Shown one piece after another: positions 1 through 11,514 of a stretch of 64,000 bases of DNA. The notes below the pieces were generated by a model that was not told the DNA's origin, did no database searches, and saw nothing but the letters and a program-made list of their open reading frames with translations. A program made the translations under genes and the position numbers. This DNA comes from Plenodomus lindquistii (taxonomy: Eukaryota > Ascomycota > Dothideomycetes > Pleosporales > Leptosphaeriaceae). Position 1 is the first letter of the stretch; every line of letters starts with the position of its first letter. Where the stretch lies: assembly GCA_025504975.1 (NCBI GenBank), contig JANUWI010000005.1:1860001-1924000 (forward strand). Reading direction: 5' to 3'.

Positions 1-250
1 GCAGCCCTTGTCGCTCGGCGTTGAGGCGTCCAACGCGGCCTCGAGGTCCAGTGTACGCGTAGCCGCCGGGCCCGGTTCCTCCTACAGGCGTCTCTTTGCC
101 CTCGTCATCCACGTATCGTCCCCCACCGCCCGGTCCGCCGGGGATGTACTTGAGCTTCTGCTTGGGCGGGGCCGAGTCGGAAACGCGTCGTCGGGGCGGG
201 CGTGCAGAGCTTCTCACGCGTGGTCGGGGCGTGTCGAATACAGGCGCCAT
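1..250 (-). CDS. Partial gene, N-terminus only (left edge)
   Basis: An open frame on the minus strand starts with ATG at 248-250 and runs off the window edge, giving about 83 residues. It begins MAPVFDTPRPRVR and is rich in Arg, Pro and Gly, with a run KLKYIPGGPGGGGRY and later GGTGPGGYAYTGPRGRVGR. The low-complexity, basic, Gly-rich start suggests a disordered N-terminal tail of a nuclear protein. From memory it resembles the start of fungal PHD-finger/NTO1 (JADE-like) chromatin proteins, but the diagnostic domain would lie outside the window, so this is only a guess. An upstream exon or an earlier start is possible because the frame stays open just upstream of the ATG. Confidence 0.5.
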   Translation of the reverse strand, partial: MAPVFDTPRPRVRSSARPPRRRVSDSAPPKQKLKYIPGGPGGGGRYVDDEGKETPVGGTGPGGYAYTGPRGRVGRLNAERQGL

Positions 251-769
251 GTAGGCGTCGCGGAATGTGTCCAAGAGGGCCAGCAAGGGTGAGGGAGCGT
301 GTCTGCGTGTCGGCTTGGGCCTGGGGCTCACGGCAACGCGCCGGCAAGTGCACAGGCGGGCAGGGGCAGCTACCGCGCACGCGAATGCTCCGGGCGACAG
401 AAGGGCAGCGTGTTCATCGATGGCTGAGCCGGCGGCGGACGGGGGACAGAATGCGCGTTGCGACACGATGCGGTTGCTGCTGCGAGGTTGCAGGCGGCCG
501 ACCAATGCGGTCTAGCGCGCCAAGAGCACAGTGCACGCTAGCTCGCGGCTTCCCGTTCACTCTCCCCACTTTTGTTTGCACTAGTCCATCGCGCAGCCAT
601 CAGCACGCTGCATGCACATGCCGACGCACAAACACCGCATTCGTCATCTACATTGCACGACTCTTTGGTTATGATTATCTGCCACTAACTTTGTCTTTGT
701 ACATTTCATCATCACCAAGGCCGTCGCTGCCAAGGCAATATACCGGCGCAACCCCGTACTACTGTAAAC
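251..769. other. Intergenic, 0.5 kb
   Basis: GC-rich 5' flank of the left-edge gene, running into the 3' flank of the P450. Long reading frames on the plus strand here begin with non-ATG codons and have repetitive Arg/Cys-rich composition. I see no gene and no clear promoter element. Confidence 0.5.
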
Positions 770-2742
770 CTACTCTTCAAATTGTTTAAGCACATCCAGC
801 GCACTCGTCAATTCCTTGCGGATTGTATCAACATGCTCCTGACTTCGAGGCCTTATATCTACCTTGAAAGGGTGCGGCGCGATAAGATTACCTTCCGAGT
901 AGTCTTCGTCATCCAGTGGCATCGTTCGGCCTGTCTTAGCATCCATGGGCTCCGAGAATTCAAACGCCCATAATAACTTGCTGGCAATCCGCCACATGTT
1001 ACGTTCAGCCAAATGTATCCCAGGACAGATTCGCCGTCCACCACCGTACCCATAATGATCGCGACGGGCAAAGTCCGGGCTGCCGGCATAATCGTTGGCT
1101 AAGCGATCAAACCCAATATAGCGATCAGGGTCGAATTTCTCCGGATTCTTGTACATGGGATCGCCATGATGAAGTGCCCAGGTTGGGATGAACACAAGGG
1201 AGTCTTTTGGCAGTAGGAATCCCATGTACTCATCATCTGCCGAAATATCAGATCATGATCTAAGCTCCCTATCGATTCTCACATACCTTCTTTCAGTCGA
1301 TGTGCTATCGCATTCGGTGCACTATCGAACAAGATACGTCAGCCTCACATCCCTAGTCTCTGCGGCTCAATGCAATCACTTACACTGTCCTCCATCGCAT
1401 TCCTTCCTTCACAACGTAGTTCATGTATGGGATGTCTTTGAAATCGCTCCATACCGGACTGCGCTGTGTCCCACATACAGCATCAATTTCTTTTCTTGCT
1501 TTTTGTTGGACTTCGGGGTATTTTGCAAATGCCAGTATTAGTGTTTGGAGTTGGGATGCAGTCGTATCAGCTCCACCAGCAACAAATTCGAAGAGGGTCA
1601 TCGTAATCCCGTAGTCGCTAATTCCCGAGTTTTTCTTCTTCTCCAGATCATCGAAAATCTCATCTCCAACGCAGTTGCGCCTCTCGCCAGTGCTGCGGCG
1701 ATCCTCGAGTCTCTTTCGTGACACATCCCACACCTTCATAGCTTCTTGGGCCTTCTTTATCTTCTGGTTCCATGGAGCCAACCAATCAGGTATCCATTTC
1801 AGAAAGGGGAACTCGTCGAAGGGAGGCATAGCGCCAGGTTCGAATACAATGCTGAACTGTTGTAAAAGTGGTCAGCTACGGTAGGCAGGTGTTTGGTCAG
1901 CGAAATATTGGATAGCGTACCTCTTTCATCGATTCGTAAACACCCTATAATTCGAGTGAGTTTCAATAAATCGAACGTTGTGCTACGTGGCAGCTTACCT
2001 TTGCCCAGAACGAATCAATATCCTTAGCGCGATACCCAAAAGTCAACGACGTGATGACCGATGCCGTATATCGCCTGATCTCGTAATAAAAGTCTTCAGG
2101 TCGCTCTAGGAGATTATTGAGCAGTACGGTCGCTCTGAGCGCAAGTCAACATCGATCGGCACAAGTTATTTGGACCAGTTTGACATACTCAGCATCCTGC
2201 ACTTTGTAGTGCTTTTCGTCGAGCTGCTTAGGGGAAAGGTAATGACTGATTAATTTCCTCTTCTCCCTCCATGCTTTTGTATCGTCTACCATGGAAATGC
2301 TATCAGTCTTCAGAACTTGCTCGACCACATGGCCCTCCGGTCGTCCAGAATATTTGGCTCCACGTTCGACGATCAATCTATGGATTGCTTCCCGGTCTGC
2401 AAGGACGATGAGAGTAGTAGGACCAATTTTGAGGCTGTAAATCTTGCCATATTCTCGTGCCCAATCGCGAAACCTAATACAATCTCAGATCAGTCATTTG
2501 GTCGAATACAGGCGCAATGGACTTCCAGAGCGCAATGCATCTGCGATTCTGACGTACTTTCTGTACAGCCCTGTCTTTGGGATAAGATGGCTGTTGCCAA
2601 GGAGAGGAAGAGTAGGAGGTCCTGGTGGTAGTCTGGCATCTCGTCTGCCAATGCGTAACAATCGATAGATTCCAACCAGAACAACAATCAAGAGGGCAAT
2701 CGCCGCTGCCGGCCTGGCAGTCAGATATTGGAGCACTGTCAT
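770..2742 (-). CDS. Cytochrome P450 monooxygenase
   Basis: Seven exons (2558-2742, 2189-2473, 1999-2134, 1921-1944, 1384-1856, 1287-1321, 770-1236) give 534 residues, normal for a microsomal fungal P450. An N-terminal membrane helix (about residues 10-28) is followed by the proline hinge LPPGPPTLPLLGN. The I-helix oxygen-activating motif AGGADTTAS, the ExxR motif (EGMRW) and the haem loop GGGRRICPG (Cys near 450) are all present. One oddity is Tyr where the haem-loop signature normally has Phe (seven residues before the Cys). All introns have GT-AG borders, and one exon is only 24 bases. The product is likely an ER enzyme that oxygenates a small molecule with help from a P450 reductase. It is divergent from the dehydrogenase gene at 3625. 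The substrate cannot be read from sequence; an aromatic is suggested by the neighbours. Confidence 0.93.
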
Positions 2743-3624
2743 GGCTCAAATCGTTCTCACTTTTGACGATAGTTGAACTAGCAAGTTACGTACGCTTGTT
2801 AGAATGACCATGCGGACATGTCCGCACTTTAATAAAACGATCATCACTTCTAAGACGGACCCGATTGTCAGCACCCCTTTCTAGACTACCTAGACCTTGC
2901 CAAGAAAGGTTCCCCGCAACGCGAAATTCCTCCGGATTTCCAAGCGCTCATTAGACGTGAGATGCGTATAGGTCTAGTATACGAACAAAGCCCATAGGCT
3001 GCCACTTAGTTAAAGTACCATTCCACAGTCGCGCGGATGTGCAATGTTAGGTTTGACTAGTCCAAAGATGCTTTTGGGAGTATGAACCTAGATTGGGAGG
3101 CCCTCGTACGATAAGTGAATGATAAAAGAATTGCGGGCTGTTTGTAGTGTATCTACATTCTGTCACCTTTTTGAGTCCTATCCTATGGCTTCTGTAGAGG
3201 ATGTTGAGAAGGCTAGTTACATGTCAGTTAGCACTTCCAAACTGCGAACCTCTGCACTTGCGTACAAAAAGTTTGCTGCCCCGATTATTGCCCTGGACGC
3301 CTTGGTAAGCATATGGTTGTAAATAGGCGGTACATCATAGGGCTGTAGGCACACTAGAATTGTCAGGAAGTGGACATCCGGACGAGATGAGCACTTCGTC
3401 GGAATATCACTGGCCGGGTACCTGGATGCGGAGGGGTTGTGTGCGGGGACGTCATCTGCGGGGTATGCTTATGTCGATGCCGAGGAACACTAGATCTATC
3501 CAGCATTGTACCGCGAATTTCGGGGCATTTTCGCATCCCAATCTTCATGGACTTAAGTAGTCACTGATGTATGTCAACAGCAGCCGGTTTGTACCGTCAT
3601 ATTTGAAAATCGACACTCACCATC
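2743..3624. other. Divergent promoter region, P450 and SDR
   Basis: An 0.88 kb spacer between two genes pointing away from each other. It holds a perfect 16-base palindrome close to the P450 start (listed separately). An open frame at 3119-3322 is short and unsupported. Nothing else recognisable. Confidence 0.6.
2811..2826. promoter_or_regulatory. Candidate zinc-cluster factor site (palindrome)
   Basis: The sequence TGCGGACATGTCCGCA is a perfect 16-base inverted repeat with CGG and CCG half-sites six bases apart. This everted/inverted CGG geometry is what Gal4-type Zn2Cys6 dimers bind. It sits 69 bases upstream of the P450 start codon, in the shared P450/SDR promoter. The Zn2Cys6 gene at 8838-11514 is an obvious candidate to bind it. 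That link is inference. Confidence 0.5.
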
Positions 3625-4509
3625 ATGCCAGGTTTTGCGCAAGGCAAGGTCGCCCTCGTCACTGGCGCCTCCTCAGGCATTGGCCGAGCGTGCGCAAAGA
3701 TCCTAGCCACTGAAGGGGCTTTCGTCGTCTGCACCGATTTGCGCCCAGAGCCAAACCCAAAGGGTTTCGAAGATGATTTGCAGTACACTACTGTCGAGGC
3801 CATTGAACGGGAAGGCGGCCGTGCTGCCTTTCAGCAAATGGACATTACCAATCGCGACCAAGTCGAACGTGTTTTTCAAACCATTTCAGATGTAAGTTTT
3901 GTCTTGTCAGCAATACTCCTCCATGTTACTTGTCTTTCTAACACGACTCCATAATAGACATATAATAGACTTGACATCGTCATAAGTGCTGCTGGCCTGT
4001 TACTTCCCCTTAGGAAATTCGTCGACGAAGACGAGGAACTCTGGAATACAACGGTCAACATCAATCTAATGGGCACCGCGAGGATAAACAGACTCGCCAT
4101 TAAGCAATTTTTAAAACAAGACATCGACACCGTTTGGGGAAGCCGCGGAAGGATCGTCAACATCTCAAGCGCGGCTGCTACATATGTTGTAGCTCATGAA
4201 TGTGCATACGCGGCAGCGAAAGCCGGCGTCAACCAAATGACGCGAACTGCTGCCATCGACCACGCCAACGACTGCATCAATATCAACGCCATTATGCCCG
4301 GTCTTGTCGCAACGGGCATGGCGAGAGATTACCTAGAGGGTCCAACATTTGAATCGCTAAAGAAGAGCATGCCGTGGCCGCGATTGGGTGAGACGACGGA
4401 CATTGCTAAAGCTGCACATTTCTTGGTCTCTCCTGCTTCGACTTGGATAACGGGTCATGTATTACCCGTAGATGGAGGAATGTCACTAGGTCCCGCGGCA
4501 CCGAAGTGA
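3625..4509 (+). CDS. Short-chain dehydrogenase/reductase
   Basis: Two exons (3625-3891, 3958-4509) give 272 residues, a classical SDR length. The Rossmann signature TGASSGIG is at residues 14-21, followed by an acidic position in VVCTDLRP that suggests NAD preference. The usual NNAG is SAAG here. Catalytic Ser (NISSAA, about 159-160), Tyr173 and Lys177 (YAAAK) are intact, and the C-terminal VDGG motif is present. The intron has a GTAAGT donor; a second AG 11 bases past the chosen acceptor would break the frame. The protein should be a soluble oxidoreductase of alcohols or diols. In this setting it could oxidise a dihydrodiol or a benzylic alcohol made by the neighbouring oxygenases, which is inference from context. 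Confidence 0.93.
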
Positions 4510-5359
4510 AGAATAATGTGCGATGACTATCGTGCAGTTTGGGAGGCAGCAATATGAATGCCAATCGTGTAGATACTGGGGATATGTTGCTACAACCCCT
4601 CTTAAACTTCGATCTTTCAATGTGTGGAATCGTATGTGCCTGCAGGTTCCTGTAGATATGGCTTGTTTGGTGACTTCGTCTGCACGAACGATGCGAAGGA
4701 GCTCATATTTACTGAAGTACAAAATTCATAAGTGCAACTTACTGTAGCCAAAACACGGCACTGAGAACAAGGCTAAAATCCCTGCGGTACACCGTGTATC
4801 CTCTCGGAGTAGTAGAGATCTTGTTTTCTTATCTTCGCGTATTTTTGTCGTCTTCACGCTGCTGTGTAGGCTCAAATGTTATGCTGTTAAGATAAGATGA
4901 GGACGCAATACGTACGAGCTCTTTCGTCTTACGCTACATCTAGCTTTTCTTCAGGGTACCGTAGGTAGACTCATCGCACCCACGATCTAGACATTACTCA
5001 GCAAGTGGAGAGACGAAGAAAACCCTGCAGGTAGTATTTATGTCATTCGCGGCAAATTGCGGCGAAGGATACTTGCAGGTGATTTTCATTGGCTTATATA
5101 GATCTTATAAACGCTTACCTGCCTGTATACATCATTTCAGTTGACCTTCAGTTCCAAGCCGTGTCGATCAATTGGCTCAAGCCTTTCACGCCCATTCCTA
5201 CAGGATGTTTAGTTCATTTTGTAGAGTCCAAGGTTATTCTCATGATCTTCACTTTGTACAAAAGCCTGGCGTGCGTAGACTGGATAAAAATCTACTCCTT
5301 ATCACACCAAGGTTGTGACCTCTCATTGTGGTTCATTGAGCTTTTGCACGAAACCATGC
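4510..5359. other. Intergenic between SDR and flavoprotein 3' ends
   Basis: An 0.85 kb spacer between convergent genes. It contains one copy of a diverged dispersed repeat (4820-4935) and an unsupported 98-residue frame at 5089-5385 that overlaps the flavoprotein end. No gene supported. Confidence 0.5.
4820..4935. repeat. Diverged dispersed repeat, copy A
   Basis: About 75 bases from 4860 align without gaps to 24611-24686 at roughly 70-75% identity by eye, with weaker similarity on each side. The shared blocks include GCTGTTAA and CGAGCTC. Neither copy overlaps a gene I can support. It could be a remnant of a mobile element, or a duplicated non-coding segment. Confidence 0.45.
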
Positions 5360-7465
5360 CTATGTATGAGACAAAACGGATTTGATCACGCTTAGCAATT
5401 TAGAGGCAGGATCGTCCACCAGCCCCATGGATCGCCATGCGACGAACCGATCTGGTCGTACCAGAATGCACCCATCGTCACGCACTTCTCTTCTTCTGGA
5501 CCAGTCGAAGTACACGTCTTCATAGTCCTGACACCAGCCAATGCTGTACACAGGAAGACTAATGCCTAGCGATTTGGCAACATGTTCAGCTGCCGCTCGC
5601 CACTTCTCGCCACCTATACCAGTCATCAAAGTGAAGTTGCCATGTCCTACTATATCAATCGTCGAGATTCGCTCCCCCGGTATTCTCGTGTTGAGCCATG
5701 CATGTGGCAGCCGGCTTCCTGGGTACGTAGTGATCTCGTGGTAGAGGACCGGGTCTTCTGGCAGGGGTGGTCTTGGAGCGGCCTCATCTTTGAGATATAC
5801 AGCTCTCGAAACATATCGCTGATTCATCTCCCAACCAACTGCATGGAATTCTCGGGAAGTTCCTGCAATAGCGTCACGGAGCAATTGCCTTCTTAGCTCC
5901 CCTTGGGGCGTGGCCGCGCGGAGTTCGTTGAAGGCTTCAACACGTTCTGACGTCGTCTTCAACGTCATTCCTAGAGCATTCCACACCGCGTGGTGATCTC
6001 GTAAACCTTGATTAGCCCGAGTGACAATGTCGACTCCAACAGGCTGGCGCTCGACGGAGTATGTTTCGAGCAGGGCGGGGCCAGCCTCACCCTTGACAAC
6101 TTTGGCGAGCTTCCAAGCCAAGTTGTAGGCGTCTTGTATGCAAGTATTCGAACCAAGCCCGTTGAATGGGGGATGCCTATGCACCGCATCTCCTAAACAG
6201 AAACTAGGTGAAGAGTTAGCTGCTAGATTCCTACATGTGCGGCAAAGCTATCGTTGTGTGGGACGCACATGTTTCCTTCCGAGTACCGCTCTGCCACAAT
6301 TTCATTGATATACCATTTTGAAACATTCTTTATCTTGACTGAAATTTTTGGGTCACCAATGAGCTCATGAACTCTCTGTTGGTAGTCCTCTTCAGTTGGC
6401 GCTTGTTTCAATTCCAAGTCAGGCTCTGGTAGTAGAATGAACATCCATCTGGAAGGTAAAGACTTCGTCAGCACACGATTCTGAAGTTCAAAGTGATGTG
6501 GCCATGTTAAGAATATAACGTACTCTGTCCATGGTTTTACCATCCGCACAATGGCCATTTTACCGAATGCAGGGTAGTCTTTCTCTGGGTCCATGACCCA
6601 GTGTAAATTGCCCTTCCGATGAGCCATCAAGTGGCTGAGATCGGCTTCGACTAGCAAATTGATGGCAAGACCTTGACCAGGTTTCTTTACCAGGGGAAGA
6701 TTGAGTTGATTCACAACGACACTCCGGCCACCATCGCAACCAAACAAGTACTTTGATCGTACTGTGTACGTTTGTCCAGATGCCTCGTCTTTGATTTCAC
6801 TCAGATATCCATCATTCTCTTTTACAAAGGATAAGAGCCTGGTACTGAAACGACAGGGGAATCCGTGCTCTTGAGCATATTTGACCAGGATAGGTTCCAG
6901 CAGCGTTTGTGGAAGGTCAACAGGATCGCAAGGGCTTGCAGCATCGTAGTCACCCTTGTGTTGCCTGTCAGCATATTGGAGATGTCACAATTGACAAAGC
7001 GCGACAGCCTACCTTTCGCTGCGGATCATGGCCCCAAGAATAGATGCGAGTATATTCTTCCCCAGCCATGGAACGACACCAGCGAGTGTGTTCCATGCAA
7101 CCATGCGTGCTCGCTACCTTCAGGACTTCAGACTCTAGACCAATGTCTCTAAGACATTCTGCGAGGGGGAGGGTTACTTGACGATACTCGCCTCATAATT
7201 GACCATTGATTCTGTTCACGTACCCAAAGCGGCCATGTTGGTGATGTGTGCTCTCGGGGTGTCCGCAGTGCCTGCCGCAGCAGCAATCATAATCCCAGAC
7301 AGTCCTGCCATGTACTTGTTAGTTGTCAATTATTTCTAGTGAGATGGTATGCTTCGACTTGCCATGGGATCCTAGGAACGAAGCGAGCGCGCTGCCAGCC
7401 GGACCTGCCCCAACGATCAAGAAATCCGTCTCTTCATTCATGTTGTCTGATGTGGTTTGATTCAT
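5360..7465 (-). CDS. FAD-dependent aromatic hydroxylase (TfdB/phenol 2-monooxygenase type)
   Basis: Five exons (7363-7465, 7224-7304, 7013-7158, 6269-6954, 5360-6203) give 619 residues, the usual length of group A flavoprotein hydroxylases. The dinucleotide-binding motif GAGPAG is at 19-24. PRAHITNMAALECLRDIGLE matches the TfdB/phenol hydroxylase N-terminal region. A second FAD motif LGDAVHRHPPFNGLGSNT starts exon 5. The enzyme should ortho-hydroxylate a phenol using NAD(P)H and O2, giving a catechol. The first intron appears to be GC-AG (donor GCAAGT, with CTAAC before the CAG acceptor). The upstream ATG at 7463-7465 was chosen; an in-frame ATG eight codons later is also possible. It is divergent from the FAH-family gene at 7724, and the product could feed the extradiol dioxygenase at 12913. 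Confidence 0.93.
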
Positions 7466-7596
7466 CCTTGTTAAAATATCCTACGTTGGTTCTTCTTAAA
7501 AATCAAGCTGTTCTTTTATATATCGATCAGCAGTACGCGCTCGGTGACATGATTGGTGGGTGGATTTCGGCGTGATTTAAGATCCGTGGTTTCTCC

Positions 7597-7607
7597 CGGA
7601 ATTTCCG
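7597..7607. promoter_or_regulatory. Possible zinc-cluster site CGG-N5-CCG
   Basis: CGGAATTTCCG lies in the 258-base promoter shared by the flavoprotein (-) and the FAH-family gene (+). The near-palindromic CGG/CCG layout resembles the palindrome at 2811-2826 but with a five-base spacer. Binding by the cluster regulator is only a suggestion. Confidence 0.3.
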
Positions 7608-7723
7608 CCCCAGGTCCTTCGGTTCAAACTGCTACAGACATACATATACATCGCACAGCACAAGCCTCTACTCATCAAACACCACGCAGAAGCCAGAAGA
7701 TCTTCGCTTAACACGGAAGAACC

Positions 7724-8766
7724 ATGCCACGCCACTGGACTCATCTTGTTCGCTTCATAGCAGCCGAAGATGGACAAATTCACCTCGGTCAGGTCGACGT
7801 CACGAAGTTCCCCGACGTCGGAATGTCACACTTCAACGGCGAAAAGATCGAAGTCAATCTCATCAATGGATCCATATACGATGGTGTCGTGACTGACAGG
7901 AAGTTGCACATTCAAACACTACTCTCCCCGCTTTCCGTTGATCAGGTGCCAATCATCCGCTGCTTGGGCTTAAACTACAAGGATCACGCTCGCGAGGCCA
8001 ACATGCCCATTCCCGAGTATCCTGTTCTTTTCATCAAGCCAAGGACGTCACTTAATGGACCTTTTCCTGCGAAGATCAACATTCCAAGGGTTGCACAAGA
8101 CGACACTGCTGACTACGAGGCCGAGATGTCATTTGTAATCGCCAAGGATGGCAAGGATATCCCGGAGAGCGAGGCGCTGGACTATGTCCTTGGTTATACA
8201 GCCTCCAACGACGTCAGCGCGAGGACGGAGCAGTTGAGAAACAGTCAATGGTGCTTTGGGAAAGGTATGTTCTCCCAACACTGATTTAGCCTGTGCTCCT
8301 CCAGGAAAACTTAAGATTCGCCACTAACATCTCGTGTTCCTCCAGGCATGGACGGCTCATGTCCTATAGGTCCTGTCTTGGTTTCTAGCGACGCCATTAA
8401 GGACGCTGGAGCCCTCCAGATACGTGGAATCCACAATTCCAACGTGGTTCAAGATTCAAACACACGGTAAGATGATTGCTCCTATTTTTCCTACACCGTT
8501 TTGCCTTCGTCCTGTTCTCGTCTTTTTGTTGGGAAAGCCGAAGCTGACATCCGTTTCTCTCCAGAGAAATGATCTTTGGCATTGCTAAAACCATCTCGTT
8601 CCTATCGCAAGGGACGACGTTGGAAAGAGGGACCGTTGTGATGACGGGTACTGGTCCAGGTATTGGAATGACGAGGAAGCCGAAGATTGTCTTGAGGCAC
8701 GGCGATGACATGAGGGTTTACATTGAAGGTATCGGAACACTTATTAACGAGGTGGTTTACGAATAG
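7724..8766 (+). CDS. Fumarylacetoacetate hydrolase-family protein
   Basis: Three exons (7724-8264, 8346-8466, 8565-8766) give 287 residues, typical for the short FAH/HpcE/acylpyruvase group. Core motifs are all visible: CLGLNYKDHAREA, then YEAEMSFVIAKDG with the metal-binding acidic pair, GYTASNDVSART with its Asp, KGMDGSCPIGPV, and GTGPGIGM near the C-terminus. Family members hydrolyse, decarboxylate or isomerise keto-acids from ring-cleavage pathways using a divalent metal. Here the enzyme could process the product of the extradiol dioxygenase at 12913. The start has a good context (ACCATGC) and lies 258 bases from the start of the divergent flavoprotein gene. Exact reaction unknown. Confidence 0.93.
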
Positions 8767-8837
8767 CCAAGAGTTCTATCATACTACAGTGGCAGAGGAA
8801 AAGCTACGAGAGAACCATCTGACCTTGGATCGTGTGT

Positions 8838-11514
8838 TCATTGCGAAGCAAGTGGGTCACCGTACAGTAAATTACCAAGATAATCAGATAAGCCTCCAGC
8901 ATCTGCATCTAGCCCCGTGTAACCTTCGAAATGAAAAGCGTCGAGAAAACTAGCATCGAACATCGGCAGGTTCCTTGAGTTCAAAGTGTTTGAGATGCCT
9001 GACTCCCTTTCTGGCAGGCTGTGATGTTCTTCGCTGTCATCAACTCCGGCCACGAAAGAATAGTCTGGCGTCGAAAGCATTCCTGTGCCATTCGAATTAA
9101 GGTTGGGTAGGCATTGGGAGTCGGGTTGTCGCGATTGGGATTGGCATCTGCCTCCTGATTGCGAACGTTGGTGAGGCGCATTATGTTGGTCCCTCCCAGT
9201 GTTTGGGATGGTGTGGGATGAACTCCAGGGAGAAAGTAGGTCTCTTGACCCTTGTTGCACTTCCACAGACGGCCTGTTTTCCATTGAGGTCGATCGTGCC
9301 GGGGTAGGGAGTCGGGTGCTATGATCGCCTGCTTCATTTAGTACGCTTGAAAGAAATTTTATCATGGTTAATACATACATATTGTTTGGGGTGTTTCATT
9401 TGTGCTGCTACTGTGCTGTCTCGGTATCGGCTGCTGCTCCTGAGCGGGACAACGTGAAGTTCTCTCGGCGAAGGTGTCAGGCATACGATCGCGTAAGCTC
9501 GCAAGAGACCTTTCGAGGGTAGCTAGATTCTGCTTAGGTGTATGAGAGGGTCTCCAAAACGCTTCAAATTGATCGTAGGTCATGCTGAGGACTGCAAAGT
9601 TGGATGATACAAGCTCGTTCTCCGTGTCATTGGAGTACGCCAATTCCTTTCGCAGAAGTTGAACGGCAGCTGCCAACCATACTGTGTTGGCCAAAAGCGG
9701 ATTGACGTAGCGGTAGTGCGACTCATGGCATTTGTGTGTGATATTCAGAATCGCATCAGCCGCCTCAAAGTATGGCACTACATCATCTTGGCTGGCTGAG
9801 TAGTGGTGAGAACGGTCTCTCTGATTCAACCCCCACTGGACTCCGGACTTGAAGGTCTGTGATTTGTATATCATCATCTTAGACAGCTGGATCATGAGAT
9901 GAATACTGTAGATGGAGCTGTGGTGGATCCGATTGGTTGCGATGCCTGCTGAGCCACCGGTGGACGGACCAGTATCAAAGTTGAGATACTGATTGTTGTA
10001 TTTCAGGCATGATGGCAGAACCATAGAGAAGTATCGTGTAGCGTTAGATAGTATCTGGAGTCGTTTTTCGGCATCTTCCTTCTTGTCTATGTGAATCTTA
10101 CGAGACATAGACGGCAAACCTCGAGCGGCGTTGTGAGGAGCACCACGAACTTTGTTGATCTTCCTGATGCCAACAGGGCTGGTAATAACTTGAGCTTCCC
10201 TCATGATAGAATTGATTATGATGAACCACGACCGCGGAGAGCGATTTCCAGTTGCCTGTAGAGCTTTGCATCGATCTATAGCACCTGCTTCAAGTAGACA
10301 ACTGCTTTGCGGGCGTTCTTGCTCCCAAGAATCGTCTTCTGCGGGAAGAAGCGTCTCGTTCTGATTCCAATCGATGGCCGTAGGACAACGACGAACGACG
10401 CTTGCGAAAACATCCATCTCCCAAATTGCCCACCACACCCTCCTCTTTTCCTCATCATCGCACCATGAAGCAGAATCGGTGAGTTGTGACAGATCCGCCG
10501 GCGTGTCGGAGTCGACAAGATGCAAGTTCACTTCGTATGCAATCCTCACGCAGGTCCCTAAGTAACGCCAGGCCCTTCCTCTGACGCCGTGAAGCAAAAG
10601 CCAATGGCTGATTAGAACAAGCGCCTGTATGAGAAGCAAAGGAGGCAAATTGTCTCCACATTCATGAAGAGCTTTGTCAGCTGATCTCATCGCAGCTTCG
10701 ATCAGGGATTCGCTGCTGATATGTGCTAACAACCCATCATCTCCTAGATCTTGGGGGCGGTGAATATCCCAATGTTGTATAGAAAATGCTGCCATGGCTG
10801 CAAGGATGGCACTAAATTGTGATGCTGATCGCGTGCTGTTTAACTTATTCCAAAAGCGTGAAGGGCGAAACAATCCAAAGGAAGTGTAAGTGGCAAAGAA
10901 TATGTCGACTCTGGTTCGTTTCTCAGTGCGAGCTGGGACAGAGCAGAATCAAATACTTACAGTGCTTTCATGATAGCTGGCGTGATACCTAGGGCATTAC
11001 ATGTTGCCCCCAGCGAAAGTTCCTGAGCTGCGGATGTTTCTGGCTTATCTCCTGCTTCCTGTGGACTGCATGTTTCATATGAAGGATGAATGATGAAGGA
11101 AAGGCTCTGGATATCCTCTGCTCGACGCCGCAGAGCATTAGTAGCCGTCGTCGATGGCACAGATGCCAGCTCTATATCATGTGGTTCCGTAACGACTGGG
11201 ACGTGGTAGTCTTCGAGGTTTGCTGAAGCAGCAGATGGCACCTCTATGGTAGCTTCTTCATTGCGGACATGCGGATTGTCACGCTTTCGCTTGCGCGGTG
11301 CGTTGGTGCTGCCTAACTTAGGGCCTGGCTTTTTCGACCGCTGGGGATATGAGCATTCTTGCAAGGTTCGTGTGCAGGCTGTACACCGAGGCCTTATCCG
11401 ATCACACTTGACCTTCCGTACGCGACATTCGTTACAAGCAAGCTTCAGGTGGTTTTCGGTTGTGCCATTGGTCTGTACGCCGTAAGCTTGCGAGTGAATT
11501 GCTCCGTCAAGCAT
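8838..11514 (-). CDS. Zn2Cys6 transcription factor (probable cluster regulator)
   Basis: Three exons (10961-11514, 9379-10910, 8838-9328) give about 858 residues. A binuclear zinc cluster with Cys at 27, 30, 37, 44, 47 and 54 (spacing 2-6-6-2-6) is followed by a basic stretch (KKPGPKLG, RKRKRD). The large middle exon is the fungal-specific factor domain, and the C-terminus is Ser/Gln-rich with a last acidic aromatic stretch, as in many activators. The third exon's acceptor reads GAAGCAG, a tandem NAGNAG, so two isoforms differing by one residue are possible. The 71-base tail-to-tail gap to the FAH gene and the shared promoter with 11871 place it centrally in the cluster. It likely binds CGG-type sites in the nucleus; its inducer is unknown. 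Confidence 0.9.

Noticed and set aside
202..789. 195-codon plus-strand frame at the left end
   Set aside because: Begins with a non-ATG codon, is Arg/Cys-rich without domains, and runs across the left-edge gene's start and the P450 3' end.
6203..6268. Alternative acceptor TTTAG next to GAGATGCGG in the flavoprotein
   Set aside because: It breaks the frame; the CACCTAG acceptor restores FCLGDAVHRHPPFNGLG.
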